Shown in pieces: positions 31,763 through 41,427 of a stretch of 64,000 nt of DNA. The first letter of the stretch is position 1. Every line of letters begins with the position of its first letter. The position numbers and the translations under genes were made by a program. The notes under the pieces are model-generated. The model was not told where the DNA came from. It searched no databases and saw nothing but the letters and a program-made list of their open reading frames with translations. The DNA is from Multifurca ochricompacta (lineage: Eukaryota; Basidiomycota; Agaricomycetes; Russulales; Russulaceae), in assembly GCA_022496185.1 (NCBI GenBank), contig WTXG01000164.1:19215-83214 (forward strand), given 5' to 3'.

Positions 31763-33292
31763 TGGGTGGATGCATTGTCCAGACCTGCCAACAGCAATGA
31801 AGGAGAAGATGATAATGATAATATTGTAGTCCTACCAGAAGACATCTTTGCAAAGACCGCTGCCATCAGCCTTCATGACATGGACTTGTGGGCCCAAGTG
31901 ATGCAAAATATGAACCAAGAACTGTGCAAGTCTTGGGCAGGGCCCCACAACCTAAAAATGATGAATGGCCTCTGGTGGAAGGATGGAGATTGCTTGGTTG
32001 TCACTGGTGGTGACAACATTAAGAGGGGGGTGATTCATTTTCACCATGACCTTCCCTCCACAGGACACCCTGGCATCGCAAACACATATGCCTTGGCCAA
32101 ACACAATTACTGGTGGCCAAACATGAAGAAGGACATAGAAGAGTATGTCAAAGGATGCACAGAGTGCCAGGCAAACAAAGTCAATACACACCCAAAACTG
32201 CCAGCACTCTCACCCATTACACCCATCACAACAGCACCCTTCCAGACAATTTCAATGGACTTCATTGTCAAACTACCACTGTCACAAGGTTACAACTTCA
32301 TACTTACCATCACAGACCATGATTGCTCTAAAGCCGCACTTTTCATCCCCTGCAATGAAACGATCTCAGCAGAAGGAGTCACAAAACTTTACCTGAACCA
32401 TGTCTATCAACACTATGGCCTTCCCCAGAAGATTATCTCCAACTGAGACCTGTGATTTGTGTCCATATTTGCATGAGCCTTATGCAAAAGTCTTGATATT
32501 CAACAAAACATTTCCACAGCCTACCACCCCCAGACTGATGGTCAATCTGAATGGACAAACCAGTGACTTGAACAATATTTATGCTTCTGGTGCAGCAAGA
32601 GGCAGAACAACTGGGCAGAATGGCTGGCAACAGCAGAGTTTGTGCACAACAGCTGGCCAAATGGGACAATGAAAACCTCTCCATTCTCCCTTATTATGGG
32701 ATGGAACCCTTGTACTACCTGGACAGAGAAACCCACCAATGTGCCATCTGTCACCCAGCATATCAGCCAATGGGAAGAGATATGGGAATTGGCCAATAGA
32801 AACCTACTCAAGGCACAAAAGACCCTGACCAAGAAGCCCACAAGGTTTACACCCTACCAAGTCAGAGATCAAGTCTGGCTGGAAGGGTGCAACATCCACA
32901 CTTCTCACCCCATGGCAAAATTAGCTCCCTGATGCCATGGCCCCTTCCTGATTGAACAGAAGCTGTCAGACATTATGTACAAGCTGATGCTACCATCTTC
33001 ATGGAAAATCCACCCTGTTTTCCATGCCAACCTTCTCATGCCATACAAAGAGACTTCCATACATGGGCAGAATTTCCCAAAACCACCCCCTGAATTAATT
33101 GACAGAGAACCTGAATGGGAAGTAGAACATATTGCCAACACCAAAAGAAAAGGGCACAGGTGCAAACTTTATTACTTGATCAAATGGAAGGGCTTCCCTG
33201 ATGCTGACAACTCGTGGGAAGCTGCTGTGGACATCTTTGCACCTGACCTCATCAGGGACTTCTATAGGTGCCACCCAGGAGCAGATAAATAG
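31763..33292 (+). pseudogene. Gypsy-2 RNase H end, integrase and chromodomain
   Basis: It resumes as WVDALSRPAN after the solo LTR. The integrase zinc-binding region follows: HFHHDLPSTGHPG and CTECQANKVNTHP, an HHCC arrangement. The core has MDFIVKLPLSQG (D), IISN-TGA-DL (second D) and DGQSEWTNQ (E). Then HIHTSHPMAKLAP-like text, DIMYKLMLPSSWKIHPVFHA, and a chromodomain near 33112-33240 (EWEVEHIANTKRK, YYLIKWKGFPDADNSWE). The stop is at 33290-33292. It inserts cDNA, and the chromodomain probably guides it to chromatin marks. TGAs again replace Arg codons (SN-DL against SDRDTRF in Gypsy-4). Confidence 0.88.
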
Positions 33293-33353
33293 AGGACCTT
33301 GATGTGTTCACTCCCCAGTACACTTTTGCCCACCAAAGTTCACTACCAGCCTC

Positions 33354-34705
33354 ATGTTGATCTTCAACATTCACTCCTCTGCTGCTATCAATGTGTTTCC
33401 CTTACTTCCTACTGCTCATGCTCCTTCTTGTCCACTTTCTCCTATTGACTATGATGTGGCTGCCAAAGTGGCCAAAGGGATCAGAACCCCCAACACCAAT
33501 CAAGATTTTAATCTGCCCAAACACCCACACCCAAATGACCTAATTGACATCAACTTCAGTGACGAGATACCCAACTTCCCCTTCTTCCCAAATGATCCAA
33601 AGTCCCCCTTTTATTTTCCCCTTATGATCCCCACATCCCAAGGAGATGGCAAGACCAAGATTGCCAAGTACATTTATTACACAAACAAAGGTATGGTGTT
33701 ATGTCCAGTGCAGGATGTTTCCACATGACTTGTGTGACAGCGTTGTACATGTATTCAGATAAGAAGCCAATAAGACTTCTTGGAGTTAAGTGGGACAAGT
33801 CAAAGTCAGAGGGGCTGTTCCCTAAGATGATGTTAAGCAGGAAAGCGCCAGAAGCACTGAGACAGATGAGTCAAAGGGTTCAAGGGGAAGTCCAGAAGAC
33901 AAGCACTGATGTATTCAATAAGTCAAGTCTGAGGTCTACAGCATAGTTACAGCAGACTTATATACATAATTGAATGGGCATCTATGAGATAAGGAAATGG
34001 AGTCAAGTGGGCCTGAATATATGAAAGTGGAGGGCATAAAGCCTGGCTTCTGATAGGGAATTAAGTAAGTGTCTGGTCTTAGAGATAAGGAGATACAAGA
34101 TAAGCTGATAACAGTGAACAATGTACAAACAAGTCCAAATACAGTCATGGGGATGGGAGGAGAGCATGTGATGGATCCCAGGAGGGGGATGTAATCAGAA
34201 AGTGTAGTGTAGGTGGGAGAGCTGGGTTCGCATTGGGGAGGGTAAAGAAAAGAGGGGTGCTCAGTGGGGTTTGTAACATATGGATGTAGCAGGCTGTCTG
34301 GAGAAAGGAGGGCCAGTGTATGGGGCCCCTGTCTGCCTTGAAGAAAAACAAATTGACTGCCTCCACTATGTCTTGGGGCCAGAACATTTAGAACATCTCT
34401 CCAGCACTGACCCCCATGCCTTTGCAATCAATGAGGTCCTCCATGATTTGCATATGCTGTGACTTACTGCCAAAGTTGCATGGCTGCTTAAATTTCAAGC
34501 ACTTAAGGCCAACCTCAACATGCAGTACAATGATTATACAAGGCAGATGACAAGGATTTTGCAGGGTATCTTTGATGTTGAACAGCATCTAGTGTCCATT
34601 AGGACACAGTTGGAGGTGGGAGAGGCATATCAGACCATATCAGAACAGTACACCGACATTTTTGCCTGGCCTCTCCCTTGTTGTCCCCTTGAACTCACAC
34701 CCTGA
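33354..34705 (+). pseudogene. Gypsy-2 accessory ORF2, split by a solo LTR
   Basis: Opens MLIFNIHSSAAINVF at 33354. An acidic region follows (DINFSDEIPNFPFFPNDP), then KIAKYIYYTNKG. After the solo LTR and one TATGG copy are removed, the frame is exactly preserved into MDVAGCLEKGGPVYGAPVCL, then HAFAINEVLHDL, a TGA, and a heptad-like helical C-terminus (RQMTRILQGIFDVEQHLVSI, GEAYQTISEQYTDIFAWPLP). The stop is at 34703-34705. The same protein is encoded in Gypsy-4 (52175-53068). No known enzyme or capsid domain is recognised, and its role is unknown. Confidence 0.75.
33697..34278 (-). repeat. Solo LTR of the Gypsy-4 type, inside Gypsy-2 ORF2
   Basis: 582 bp starting TGTTATGTCCAG and ending GTTTGTAACA, with TSD TATGG (33692-33696 and 34279-34283). 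It aligns along its length with the 593-bp LTRs of Gypsy-4 (51101 and 58009) in the same printed orientation, so the element orientation is minus. Nearly all CpG sites of the Gypsy-4 LTRs appear here as TG or CA, indicating an older copy. Confidence 0.9.
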
Positions 34706-34726
34706 CTTAATCTGAGTTGCCTCAAA

Positions 34727-35131
34727 ATGCCATGTCTGCATGAAAACCCAGGAGGTCAGACTTGCTGGTGCTGCGGCAGCAAGCACCATCTCAGCTGGTG
34801 TTGCCCCACTGCCAAGAAACAATGTTGACACTGCCAGAGCACATCACACTGGAGCCACCAGTGTCTGTTCCACCACCTTACACAGGCCCCCACCATTCTC
34901 AACCCATCTGGGTGGTGTGGCAAGTGCCTCTCCCACAATGCTGGTCATTGAGAAATTGACTGTCACATTTATGACTGCTGCTTTTGATGTGGGAGGTGAG
35001 GGCCCTATGGTTTTCTATGAACACACATTTGCCCCATGGACAAAGACAAGGAGAATTATGATGCTGACCACTATGCTGTAGCCAACAACTACCTCTCCTT
35101 GGTACAGGATGATGATGGTATGCCAATCTAG
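34727..35131 (+). pseudogene. Gypsy-2 accessory ORF3: multi-zinc-knuckle protein
   Basis: ATG at 34727, 134 codons to TAG at 35129. It begins MPCLHENPGGQTC. Knuckles: CWCCGSKHHLSWCC and CWHCQSTSHWSHQC (two C-x2-C-x4-H-x4-C units), then NPSGWCGKCLSHNAGH and further Cys pairs, ending DKDKENYDADHYAVANNYLS and VQDDDG. Four TGAs lie between GH and THIC; no TAA or TAG occurs before the end. Gypsy-4 has the same layout (51725-52135). It is probably nucleic-acid-binding, by analogy with Gag knuckles; actual function unknown. Confidence 0.75.
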
Positions 35132-35147
35132 CTGGCTCTGCTAGGAC

Positions 35148-35162
35148 TTAGAGAGGGGGTAA
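35148..35162 (+). other. Gypsy-2 polypurine tract
   Basis: AGAGAGGGGGTAA immediately before the 3' LTR start TGTTACAAATCC; expected primer for plus-strand synthesis. Confidence 0.65.
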
Positions 35163-35677
35163 TGTTACAAATCCTGCTGCGTCATCTTGTTCTTTTCCTT
35201 TTCATGTGACTTGTTGTTTGGCCTCACTTGACTGTTGTTGATTGTGTTTGTGCCTTCATTTGTACATGTTTGTTTCTTATCTCTGACCCAGGCTGTGCTT
35301 ATCTATGACTTGTACTTTACATCAGGACTCTTACATATTTTCCCACCAGAATCACAGTTATACCAGATATGTCTTGGTATATTCTCATCTGACCCACTCT
35401 GGCCCCATTTCCCCTTTTAGTTACATTATGACTTTGTTGATACACCAAGTGCATTACTCCAATTCAGACTCCAATTCCTGCTGTGTATATAAGGCCTGCT
35501 TAGATAGCCTGTATGCCTAGGGCCTAGCATGAGTGCACTCGTGAGTTACCTGGATCCGAACTCATGGGTATTTAGATTAGATAATCCCATACTCAGATCC
35601 GCATGAGTATGTTCCCATGGATCACCCGGAGCCGCAAGTCCTATACTCGCATGGATCCAAGTACTTGTGGGTATACT

Positions 35678-36201
35678 TGTCACAGTTAGGTGCGGAACTG
35701 TGTCGAATGTTGATCAAGAGCTAGCCTCCAAGTCAAGATGTATCAAGTTCAAGTCAAGACTTCAAGCCTTTAGCAGAGTCAAGTTGGTTCAAGCGCACAA
35801 CAAAGTCGATAGGGCACGCACGTGAGATTCGAAGTCGACGGCAGAGACTCTAAGTCCTGCAACAAGTTCAAGATGATGAAGGCTCTCCAAGTCACATCTT
35901 GGAGAGTTCAAGTGGGGCTCTAACTGAGAGGATTTGATGAAGTCTGAAGCACCTTTGATTGAACACAAGAGAACAGACTTAGGTCTGTCTCTCTACTCTA
36001 GTTGGTCTTTAAATACATGTAGTTCTAGCTATGTCATAGTAAATAGAAGGTTCTAGGACTATGACATAGTATCTAAATGGTTGTGCAGTAGAACGAGCTA
36101 GAACTAAGGAGAATTAGGAGGGGTTAGGCCCTCAGTAAGCAAAACACCAGTGAAACACAATGTCAAGTCATTAGTAACATCGCAGGGAGAATTCTGTCAC
36201 A
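35678..36201 (-). repeat. Solo LTR, family S2, in the hAT-like element
   Basis: 524 bp starting TGTCACAGTTAGG and ending ATTCTGTCACA, with TSD ATACT (35673-35677 and 36202-36206). It shares GAGAACAGACTTAGGTCTGT and TTAAATACATGTAG with the copy at 31137 but retains several CpGs. Confidence 0.9.
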
Positions 36202-36360
36202 ATACTTGTAGGTTTACTTGTAAGGTTTGAGGCAGCCAGAGATCTTCATCTTGCATACACAGAAAGAATATATATATTACTACAATCCCACGAAGTTTCA
36301 AGTCAGATCATGCATCCGATCCAAAATAAAACAAGAATCAGTTACAATATCTATAGAAAT

Positions 36361-36393
36361 GCAAAAAAACGCAAAAAAACGCAAAAAAACGCG
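36361..36393. repeat. Three tandem copies of an 11-bp A-rich unit
   Basis: GCAAAAAAACG is repeated three times head to tail just upstream of the minisatellite. No coding sense. Confidence 0.85.
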
Positions 36394-36504
36394 AAGTGTG
36401 GGGCATGCTGATTGGACCGTGCATTGCCTTCCTATCTAGGAAGGTAGGCTTAAGAATGCATGCGTCGGCACACGTCAGTACAGAGATGCCAGGATCACAC
36501 CTAA

Positions 36505-37095
36505 TTGATAAGATCAAAAACGCGTTCACAATTAATTAGATACTTAGGATATACATCTAAGTGATAAGATCAAAAATGTGTTCACAGTTAATTAGATACT
36601 TGCGGTATACATCTAATACAAGTGATAAGATCAAAAATGCATTCACAATTAATTAGATACTTAGGATGTACATCTAAGTGATAAGATCAAAAATGCGTTC
36701 ACAATTAATTAGATACTTAGGATGTACATCTAAGTGATAAGATCAAAAATGCATTCACAATTAATTAGATACTTGGGATATACATCTAAGTGATAAGATC
36801 AAAAATGCGTTCACAGTTAATTAGATACTTAGGATATACATCTAATACAAGTGATAAGATCAAAAATGCGTTCACAATTAATTAGATACTTGGGATGTAC
36901 ATCTAAGTGATAAGATCAAAAATGCATTCACAATTAATTAGATACTAAAGATATACATCTAAGATAATACAAGTGATAAGATCAAAACGCATTCACAATT
37001 AATTAGATACTAAAGATATACATCTAAGATAATACAAGTGATAAGATCAAAACGCATTCACAATTAAATAGATACAAGTGATAAAATCAATTCTG
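36505..37095. repeat. Minisatellite, about ten 56-66 bp units
   Basis: Each unit contains GTGATAAGATCAAAAATGCG-like text, TTCACAATTAATTAGATACT and a short GATATACATCTAA segment. About ten units plus a partial one are present. Some units carry an extra AATACAA before GTGATAAG, and the last full units lack two As. Differences between units include CG/TG/CA changes in the GCGTT position. Confidence 0.9.
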
Positions 37096-37136
37096 CATAA
37101 CCCTATATATAATATATTGTGTGTCTTTGCCAGTGA

Positions 37137-37213
37137 GGCTGGGTGGCTTAGTGGTTAGAGCACCGGACTGAGCTTGTTCCCGGAGGTCTTAGGTTCAATC
37201 CATGTTTCAGCCA
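37137..37213 (+). other. tRNA-like sequence (possible SINE head or tRNA pseudogene)
   Basis: An acceptor-like GGCTGGG (37137-37143) can pair with TTTCAGCC near the end using two G-T pairs. The A-box TGGCTTAGTGG (37144-37154), a 4-bp D stem and the B-box GGTTCAATCC (37192-37201) fit RNA polymerase III signals. The anticodon arm is irregular (CCGGA opposite CCCGG with a long loop) and the T stem is poor, so a working tRNA is unlikely. An A-rich tail follows at about 37240. Confidence 0.45.
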
Positions 37214-37696
37214 TTTCTGTTCTAGGTTGATGAGCCTAGTAAAAAAATAATTTTATATAATAATATTCCCACGAGTATTCCGTGAGTACCTGTGCGGGTA
37301 CCCGGGGTGCCAAAATCAATACCCGGATCCACATGAGTATTTTCCCACGGATCACCCAGATCCGCGAGTATCAATACCTGTGAGTTTTCCCACGGCTCTA
37401 CTCAAAAAACTTGTGAGTTACCCGGACTTGTGCTATGCCCTATGTATGCCTCAGACTTGACTTCTTAATTGACTTGGTGCATTACCTTCTGGGTGATCTC
37501 TAAAGACCCAACCTCTGAATCATCTCAGTGCTTCTGGCACTCTTCTGCTCACCAGTACTAAGGGATTAGCTCCTTGGTATTGACTTCTCACCCAAACTCC
37601 ATACACTTGAAAGACAGTGTACACTTGAACTTGTAGTTACACTATGCAACTAAGTCACATGTCATGCTGAATGCCCACACCAGGCATTACATAAAA

Positions 37697-38215
37697 CCCC
37701 TGAGGGAAAAACAACCCATCAACCCATTGGACCAATGTGACCTAATCTGGTTCCTGGGGTCGCAGGGAGGAAATGGGCTTGAAGAAAGCCCATGTGTCTT
37801 GCAGGAACCCCAGAAGGGATTCAATGTGGTGTTTGTGGTTGAAGACCTGGGGCCAGGTGTGAGCTGAGGCAGGAAGTGTGGGGTGGAAGCATTTGGTGTA
37901 GTTGGCCATGAAGGTGTGCCCAGTAGCAAGGTGCATATCTGTCAAGGTAGTATGTCAGTTGAAAGGAGTGGGCTGGGGATTAGTTGCAGCAGACCAGAGT
38001 GGGTGGTTAGAACCATCAAGGGGGCAGGTGATGGAGAGTGTATGGGCTTTGTAATTGAGCCTGGAGGGGTGATTGGCAGTGGGAGTGGCACAAGCACGGT
38101 CACACAGCCATTCTTCACACCAATTGTCATATGCATGAGGGTGAGAGGGAGCACCACTTGAGTGGGGAGAGTTGCTCATCAAGCACACCCAAGGGGGTCG
38201 ACACACAGGCATGGT
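37697..38215 (-). pseudogene. Possible LINE-type reverse transcriptase C-terminal fragment
   Basis: The minus strand reads DMHLATGHTFMANYTKCFHP, then HHIESLLGFLQDTWAFFKP. This recalls the end of fungal LINE proteins (TGHAF-x2-Y-x3-F, then HHIE and L-x-FL-x2-T-x-AF-K), but Cys residues expected between are not evident. Upstream frames (NYKAHTLSITCPLDGSN) are broken by shifts. With Gypsy-2 removed the frame would continue into 27024 and stop near there. Assignment is tentative. Confidence 0.35.
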
Positions 38216-38977
38216 TTGTGGACTTGGAAGTGATTGTGATCACCTGGTAGGTTGTCATCCCCAGGACCCACATGAACATGAGTCAGGTGTCTAGAAAGGA
38301 AGCAAGAAATTCAGTAAGGGAGCATTGGTATGATACAAAGTCACCCATAAATTGTTTGTGATCACACGAGTGGAGGCAAGCTAGCACAGAAGAGGAGAAG
38401 GCAGTAAGGTAAATGTGAGAAGAAATAGAGAGTGCACAAAAGAAGTCACACCCAGCACATGGTGCACACTAACCCAAACATCTCAACATCAGCCCATGTC
38501 ACCCCTGCTCCACAGCACCATTCCATCATTTATTCCCCCCAGGAGTCCATGATGGTGGAGGCAGATGCACCAACCACCTTGCTATCACATTGGCCCACCT
38601 TGGAGAGGGCCACTGTGTTGTGGATAAGCACAGTGGAGGCACATGGGAGCTGCAGGAGGTCAGCCAGTTCAGTCTTTTGAGTGAAAGGGGCACCATGCCT
38701 GTGAGGTGAATGACAAATGTTAGTCCTGTGATATCAAAAGCCTTTGGAAAGGTGAGTACATACCCAAAGCCACTCATCTCCATGTCTCACATCCAGGTGC
38801 CACCATTGTTGACATCCAAGTTGTCAAAAGTATCCTCCATAACACTGCACAGTTGACTGAGGTCTATCATTGTGTCTCACATGCTTTGATACCCAGTCCA
38901 GCACAGCATGCCAGCACCACAGGCACCAAGGAAGAGCATGAAGAAGGTGACCCAATGGCTGGCACAGGTGTGCCTGT
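38216..38977. other. Unassigned stretch
   Basis: No recognisable gene. Minus-strand frames (for example DTFDNLDVNNGGTWM near 38800, and TELADLLQLPCASTVLIHNT near 38650) have no domain I know. Possible GT-AG introns can be drawn but not supported. It could be more of the LINE-like sequence or a decayed host gene. Confidence 0.3.
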
Positions 38978-39480
38978 TGTTGAACACAGAAGATGTTCAG
39001 TGATGCTTCAGGCATCAGGTGATTAGATTAGCTACTTTGTAGATTAGATAAGATACCGGAGTTTTGGACTTTTACATTATCATTATTACTTTCTTTCTCA
39101 CATTCTGCAGTAGCTGACTGATACACCATGTAACATGTGATTTCTGTAGTGGCCAATGGCCTTTCTCCCTCATGTTTATTGTTTGGACTTTGTCCGGCAC
39201 TTGTGGACTTATTCCCAGTGCACAGACCATTCCTTGAAGAGTATATAAGGGTGTCTGTTTCATCTCTTACACTTCAGAGTTTTCTTCACCTCTGAAGTGT
39301 AAGTCCCATTTACTCTACTTACTACCTTACCTTTGACTAACCGTCTCTTGTAGATAACTTGTCTTTCTAGGTGTGTAGTATAGCGTAATAGAGTTTTCTT
39401 CACCTCTGAAGTATAACTTGTCTTTCTAGCCTAACACGCTAACTTCACAGTCAGTATGCTGCGCACATGCCTGTTCTACA
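38978..39480 (+). repeat. Solo LTR of the Copia-A/B type
   Basis: 503 bp starting TGTTGAACACAG and ending CTGTTCTACA, with TSD CCTGT (38973-38977 and 39481-39485). It aligns with the Copia-A LTR, including TATATAAGGGTGTCTGTTTC and the two ACTTCAGAG/CTCTGAAGT hairpins. Confidence 0.9.
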
Positions 39481-39485
39481 CCTGT

Positions 39486-39736
39486 CTGGTCATTGGTTGA
39501 GCCATGGTTTATCTTCCTTTGTCAGTTTTTCAGAAAGTAGCATGGATGGAAGTGAGAGGGAGGGGACCATAGGGATGAGGGGGGTCAAGGTCATGGTCTA
39601 CCCAGGTGCCAGCTTTGGGTGGGCAGGCCAGGGGAGGTGTGCACACAGCGATGGTACCATAAGATTTACTTATGACAAAATAAATGAGGGTTATAATAGA
39701 AATAGAGGATAATTAAAACTGGGATTAAGTGTGGCA
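39486..39736. other. Unassigned G-rich stretch
   Basis: No gene seen; plus-strand frames are Gly/Arg-rich by composition. It lies between a solo LTR and the orphan hAT-like end and is probably interior sequence of that element. Confidence 0.35.
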
Positions 39737-39937
39737 AAAATAATTTAATAAATAATAATATCTGTGCAGGTATTCCACAAGTACCTGCCTGGGTACCCAG
39801 GGTGCCAAAATCAATACCTGGATCCACATGAGTATTTTCCCATGGATCACCCAGATCCACAAGTATCAATACCCACAAGTTTTCCCACAGCTCTACTCAA
39901 AAAACTTGCAAGTTACCTGGACTCATGCTATGCCCTA
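39737..39937. repeat. Orphan right end of the hAT-like family seen at 35518-37442
   Basis: Matches 37240-37442 closely, including GGGTGCCAAAATCAATACC, CTACTCAAAAAACTTG and the terminus GCTATGCCCTA, but with CpGs converted to TG/CA. The expected 8-bp duplication would be ACCTGCAT (39938-39945). No matching left end was found. Confidence 0.75.
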
Positions 39938-40914
39938 ACCTGCATTGGAATCCCCACAGATTGAACAACAAATTTCAGATGCCCTCACCATCACACATTG
40001 TACCATGTCCACAATCACTGCTCAGCTGCCTGACCCCAATCCCCCTGCCCCCATACCCAATGTACCACCACCCTCTGGCCGCCTCTCCAGTGTACTCCCC
40101 ATGATGTTTACTGGAGACCAATCTCAGAGCAAGAAATTCATGCTTGAGTTCAAGACCTTTAAAAATTTCAACCACAATGTACCTCAGATCATCAATCCAT
40201 TCCAAAGGACCAATCTATTCCTCTCTTTGATCTGAGGAGAGGCTGTTGATGATTGGACCATGGAACAATTAGAGTGGATCAATGACAGAATCACAGCTGG
40301 AAGGCAGACAACAGATGAAAGTCTGTGGGACACAGTGGTGCAAAGATTTAAAGATGCCTTCATGGATGGGCAGGCCAAGCAGAAGGCTGCCAGAGGGCTA
40401 AAGACCCTGAAAATGGAGAGGGGCAACTTGGATGGCTATGTAGCCAGGTTTCACAACCTTGTGAAAAGAGCAGGGTATGATGTTGAGGAAGAGGCCACAC
40501 TTGACCTCTTCTCCCAGGGATTACCCAACCCCCTGGTGAAAAACATCATTCAATTCCATCACCCTGGAACATGGAGTCAATGGACTAATGCTGCTAGAAG
40601 ACAGCAACAGGATTATCTGGATTTCCAGACACACTTCAGCATAGACACAAAGAAGGACAGGACTCGAGAACAGTGGAAAGCAGCCTTTGGAGTCAAGCCT
40701 ATGATGCCTCAAGATCCCAACACCATGGACACATTGGCTGACAGAACCAAAGCATGAGCAGTGCTCACCAATGATGAAAAAAGGACTCTCATGAAGGAGG
40801 GATGCTGCTTCCACTGCAGAGCACAGGGCCATATGTTGAGATTTTGCCCCAAGAAAACTGTCCAGGCTGCCAAAGCAACTGTGGCCACTACTAGCACTAT
40901 TACAACCACACTGC
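39938..40914 (+). pseudogene. Gypsy-3 gag, first piece
   Basis: Gypsy-3 starts mid-gag after the hAT-like end. It reads SPQIEQQIS, LPDPNPPAPIPNVPPPSGRL, FTGDQSQSKKFMLEFKTF, FKDAFMDGQAKQKAARGL, LFSQGLPNPLVKNIIQFHHP and DRTREQWKAAFGVKP. At the last position Gypsy-2 and Gypsy-4 have TGA where this copy keeps Arg. The zinc knuckle CFHCRAQGHMLRFC lies near 40806-40847. TGAs occur at about 40233 and 40756. Gag continues at 48622 after Copia-B. The 5' LTR and N-terminus are missing. Confidence 0.85.
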
Positions 40915-41427
40915 TGTAAAACAGGCATGATGCGCAGCATACTGACTGTGAAGTGTTAGTGGGTAAGGCTAGAAAGACAAGTTACTTCAGAGGTAGAAGA
41001 AACTCTATATTACTATACTACATACCTAGAAAGACAAGTTCTATATACAGAGTTGGTCTAAAGGTAATGAAGATAGTAGAGAAGACAACTTACACTTCAG
41101 AGGTAGAAGAAACTCTGAAGTGTAGAGGACAAAACAGACACCCTTATATACTTTCCAAGGGATGGTCTGTGCACTGGGAATAAGTCCACAAGTGCTGGAC
41201 AAAGTCCAAACAATAAACAAGAGGGAATAAGGCCATTGGCCAGTGAGGAATCACATGCTTGTACATCATTACTAAGGTACATCAGTCAGCTACTGCAGAA
41301 GGTGAGAAAGAAAGTAATAATGATATAGTAAATAGTCCGAAACTCTGATATCTAATCTTTGTCCACAAAGTAGCTAATCTAATCTCCTGATGCCTGAAGC
41401 ATCACCAAACATGTCCTGTGTTCAACA
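40915..41427 (-). repeat. Copia-B 3' LTR
   Basis: Printed strand starts TGTAAAACAGG and ends TGTTCAACA. On the minus strand a TATATAAGGGTGTC box and the duplicated ACTTCAGAG/CTCTGAAGT hairpin are visible. Confidence 0.92.

Larger units (their letters stand above)
35518..37442. mobile_element. Composite non-autonomous hAT-like element
   Basis: 8-bp TSD TGTATGCC (35510-35517 and 37443-37450). The left end TAGGGCCTAGCA is mirrored by TGCTATGCCCTA at the right. Both flanks carry inverted copies of an ACCCGGATCC/GGATCACCC-type motif. No transposase. It contains a solo LTR (35678-36201), the block shared with hAT-1 and hAT-2 (about 36215-36345), an 11-bp A-rich triplicate, a minisatellite and a tRNA-like sequence. 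A second, partial copy of its right end lies at about 39737-39937. Confidence 0.87.
27030..37691 (+). mobile_element. Gypsy-2: chromodomain Ty3/Gypsy retrotransposon with accessory ORFs
   Basis: 596-bp LTRs (27030-27625; 35163-37691 once its insertion is removed) with TSD TAAAA (27025-27029 and 37692-37696). Order: gag with CCHC knuckle, protease, reverse transcriptase, RNase H, integrase plus chromodomain, ORF2, ORF3, polypurine tract. Nested later events are solo LTRs 31137-31757 and 33697-34278 and a composite hAT-like element 35518-37442. Its proteins are close relatives of those in Gypsy-3 and Gypsy-4, but its LTR is a different sequence from that of Gypsy-4. It is inactive because of many TGAs. 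Confidence 0.93.
35163..37691 (+). repeat. Gypsy-2 3' LTR with a hAT-like insertion
   Basis: The LTR text runs 35163-35517 and resumes at 37451-37691, totalling 596 bp like its partner, once the 1925-bp element 35518-37442 and one 8-bp TSD are removed. It ends GGCATTACA before the TSD TAAAA. Confidence 0.93.

Noticed and set aside
28400..33000. TGA used as a sense codon (alternative genetic code or selenocysteine)
   Set aside because: TGAs differ between paralogues and stand where others have CGA/Arg; several domains also end at normal TGA stops. CpG decay explains them.
36505..37095. Regularly spaced repeats that could suggest a CRISPR array
   Set aside because: The whole 56-66 bp unit is repeated with no unique spacers, no cas genes are present and the context is eukaryotic; it is a minisatellite.
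37137..37213. Functional tRNA gene
   Set aside because: The anticodon stem is imperfect with an oversized loop and the T arm is poorly paired; kept only as a tRNA-like sequence.
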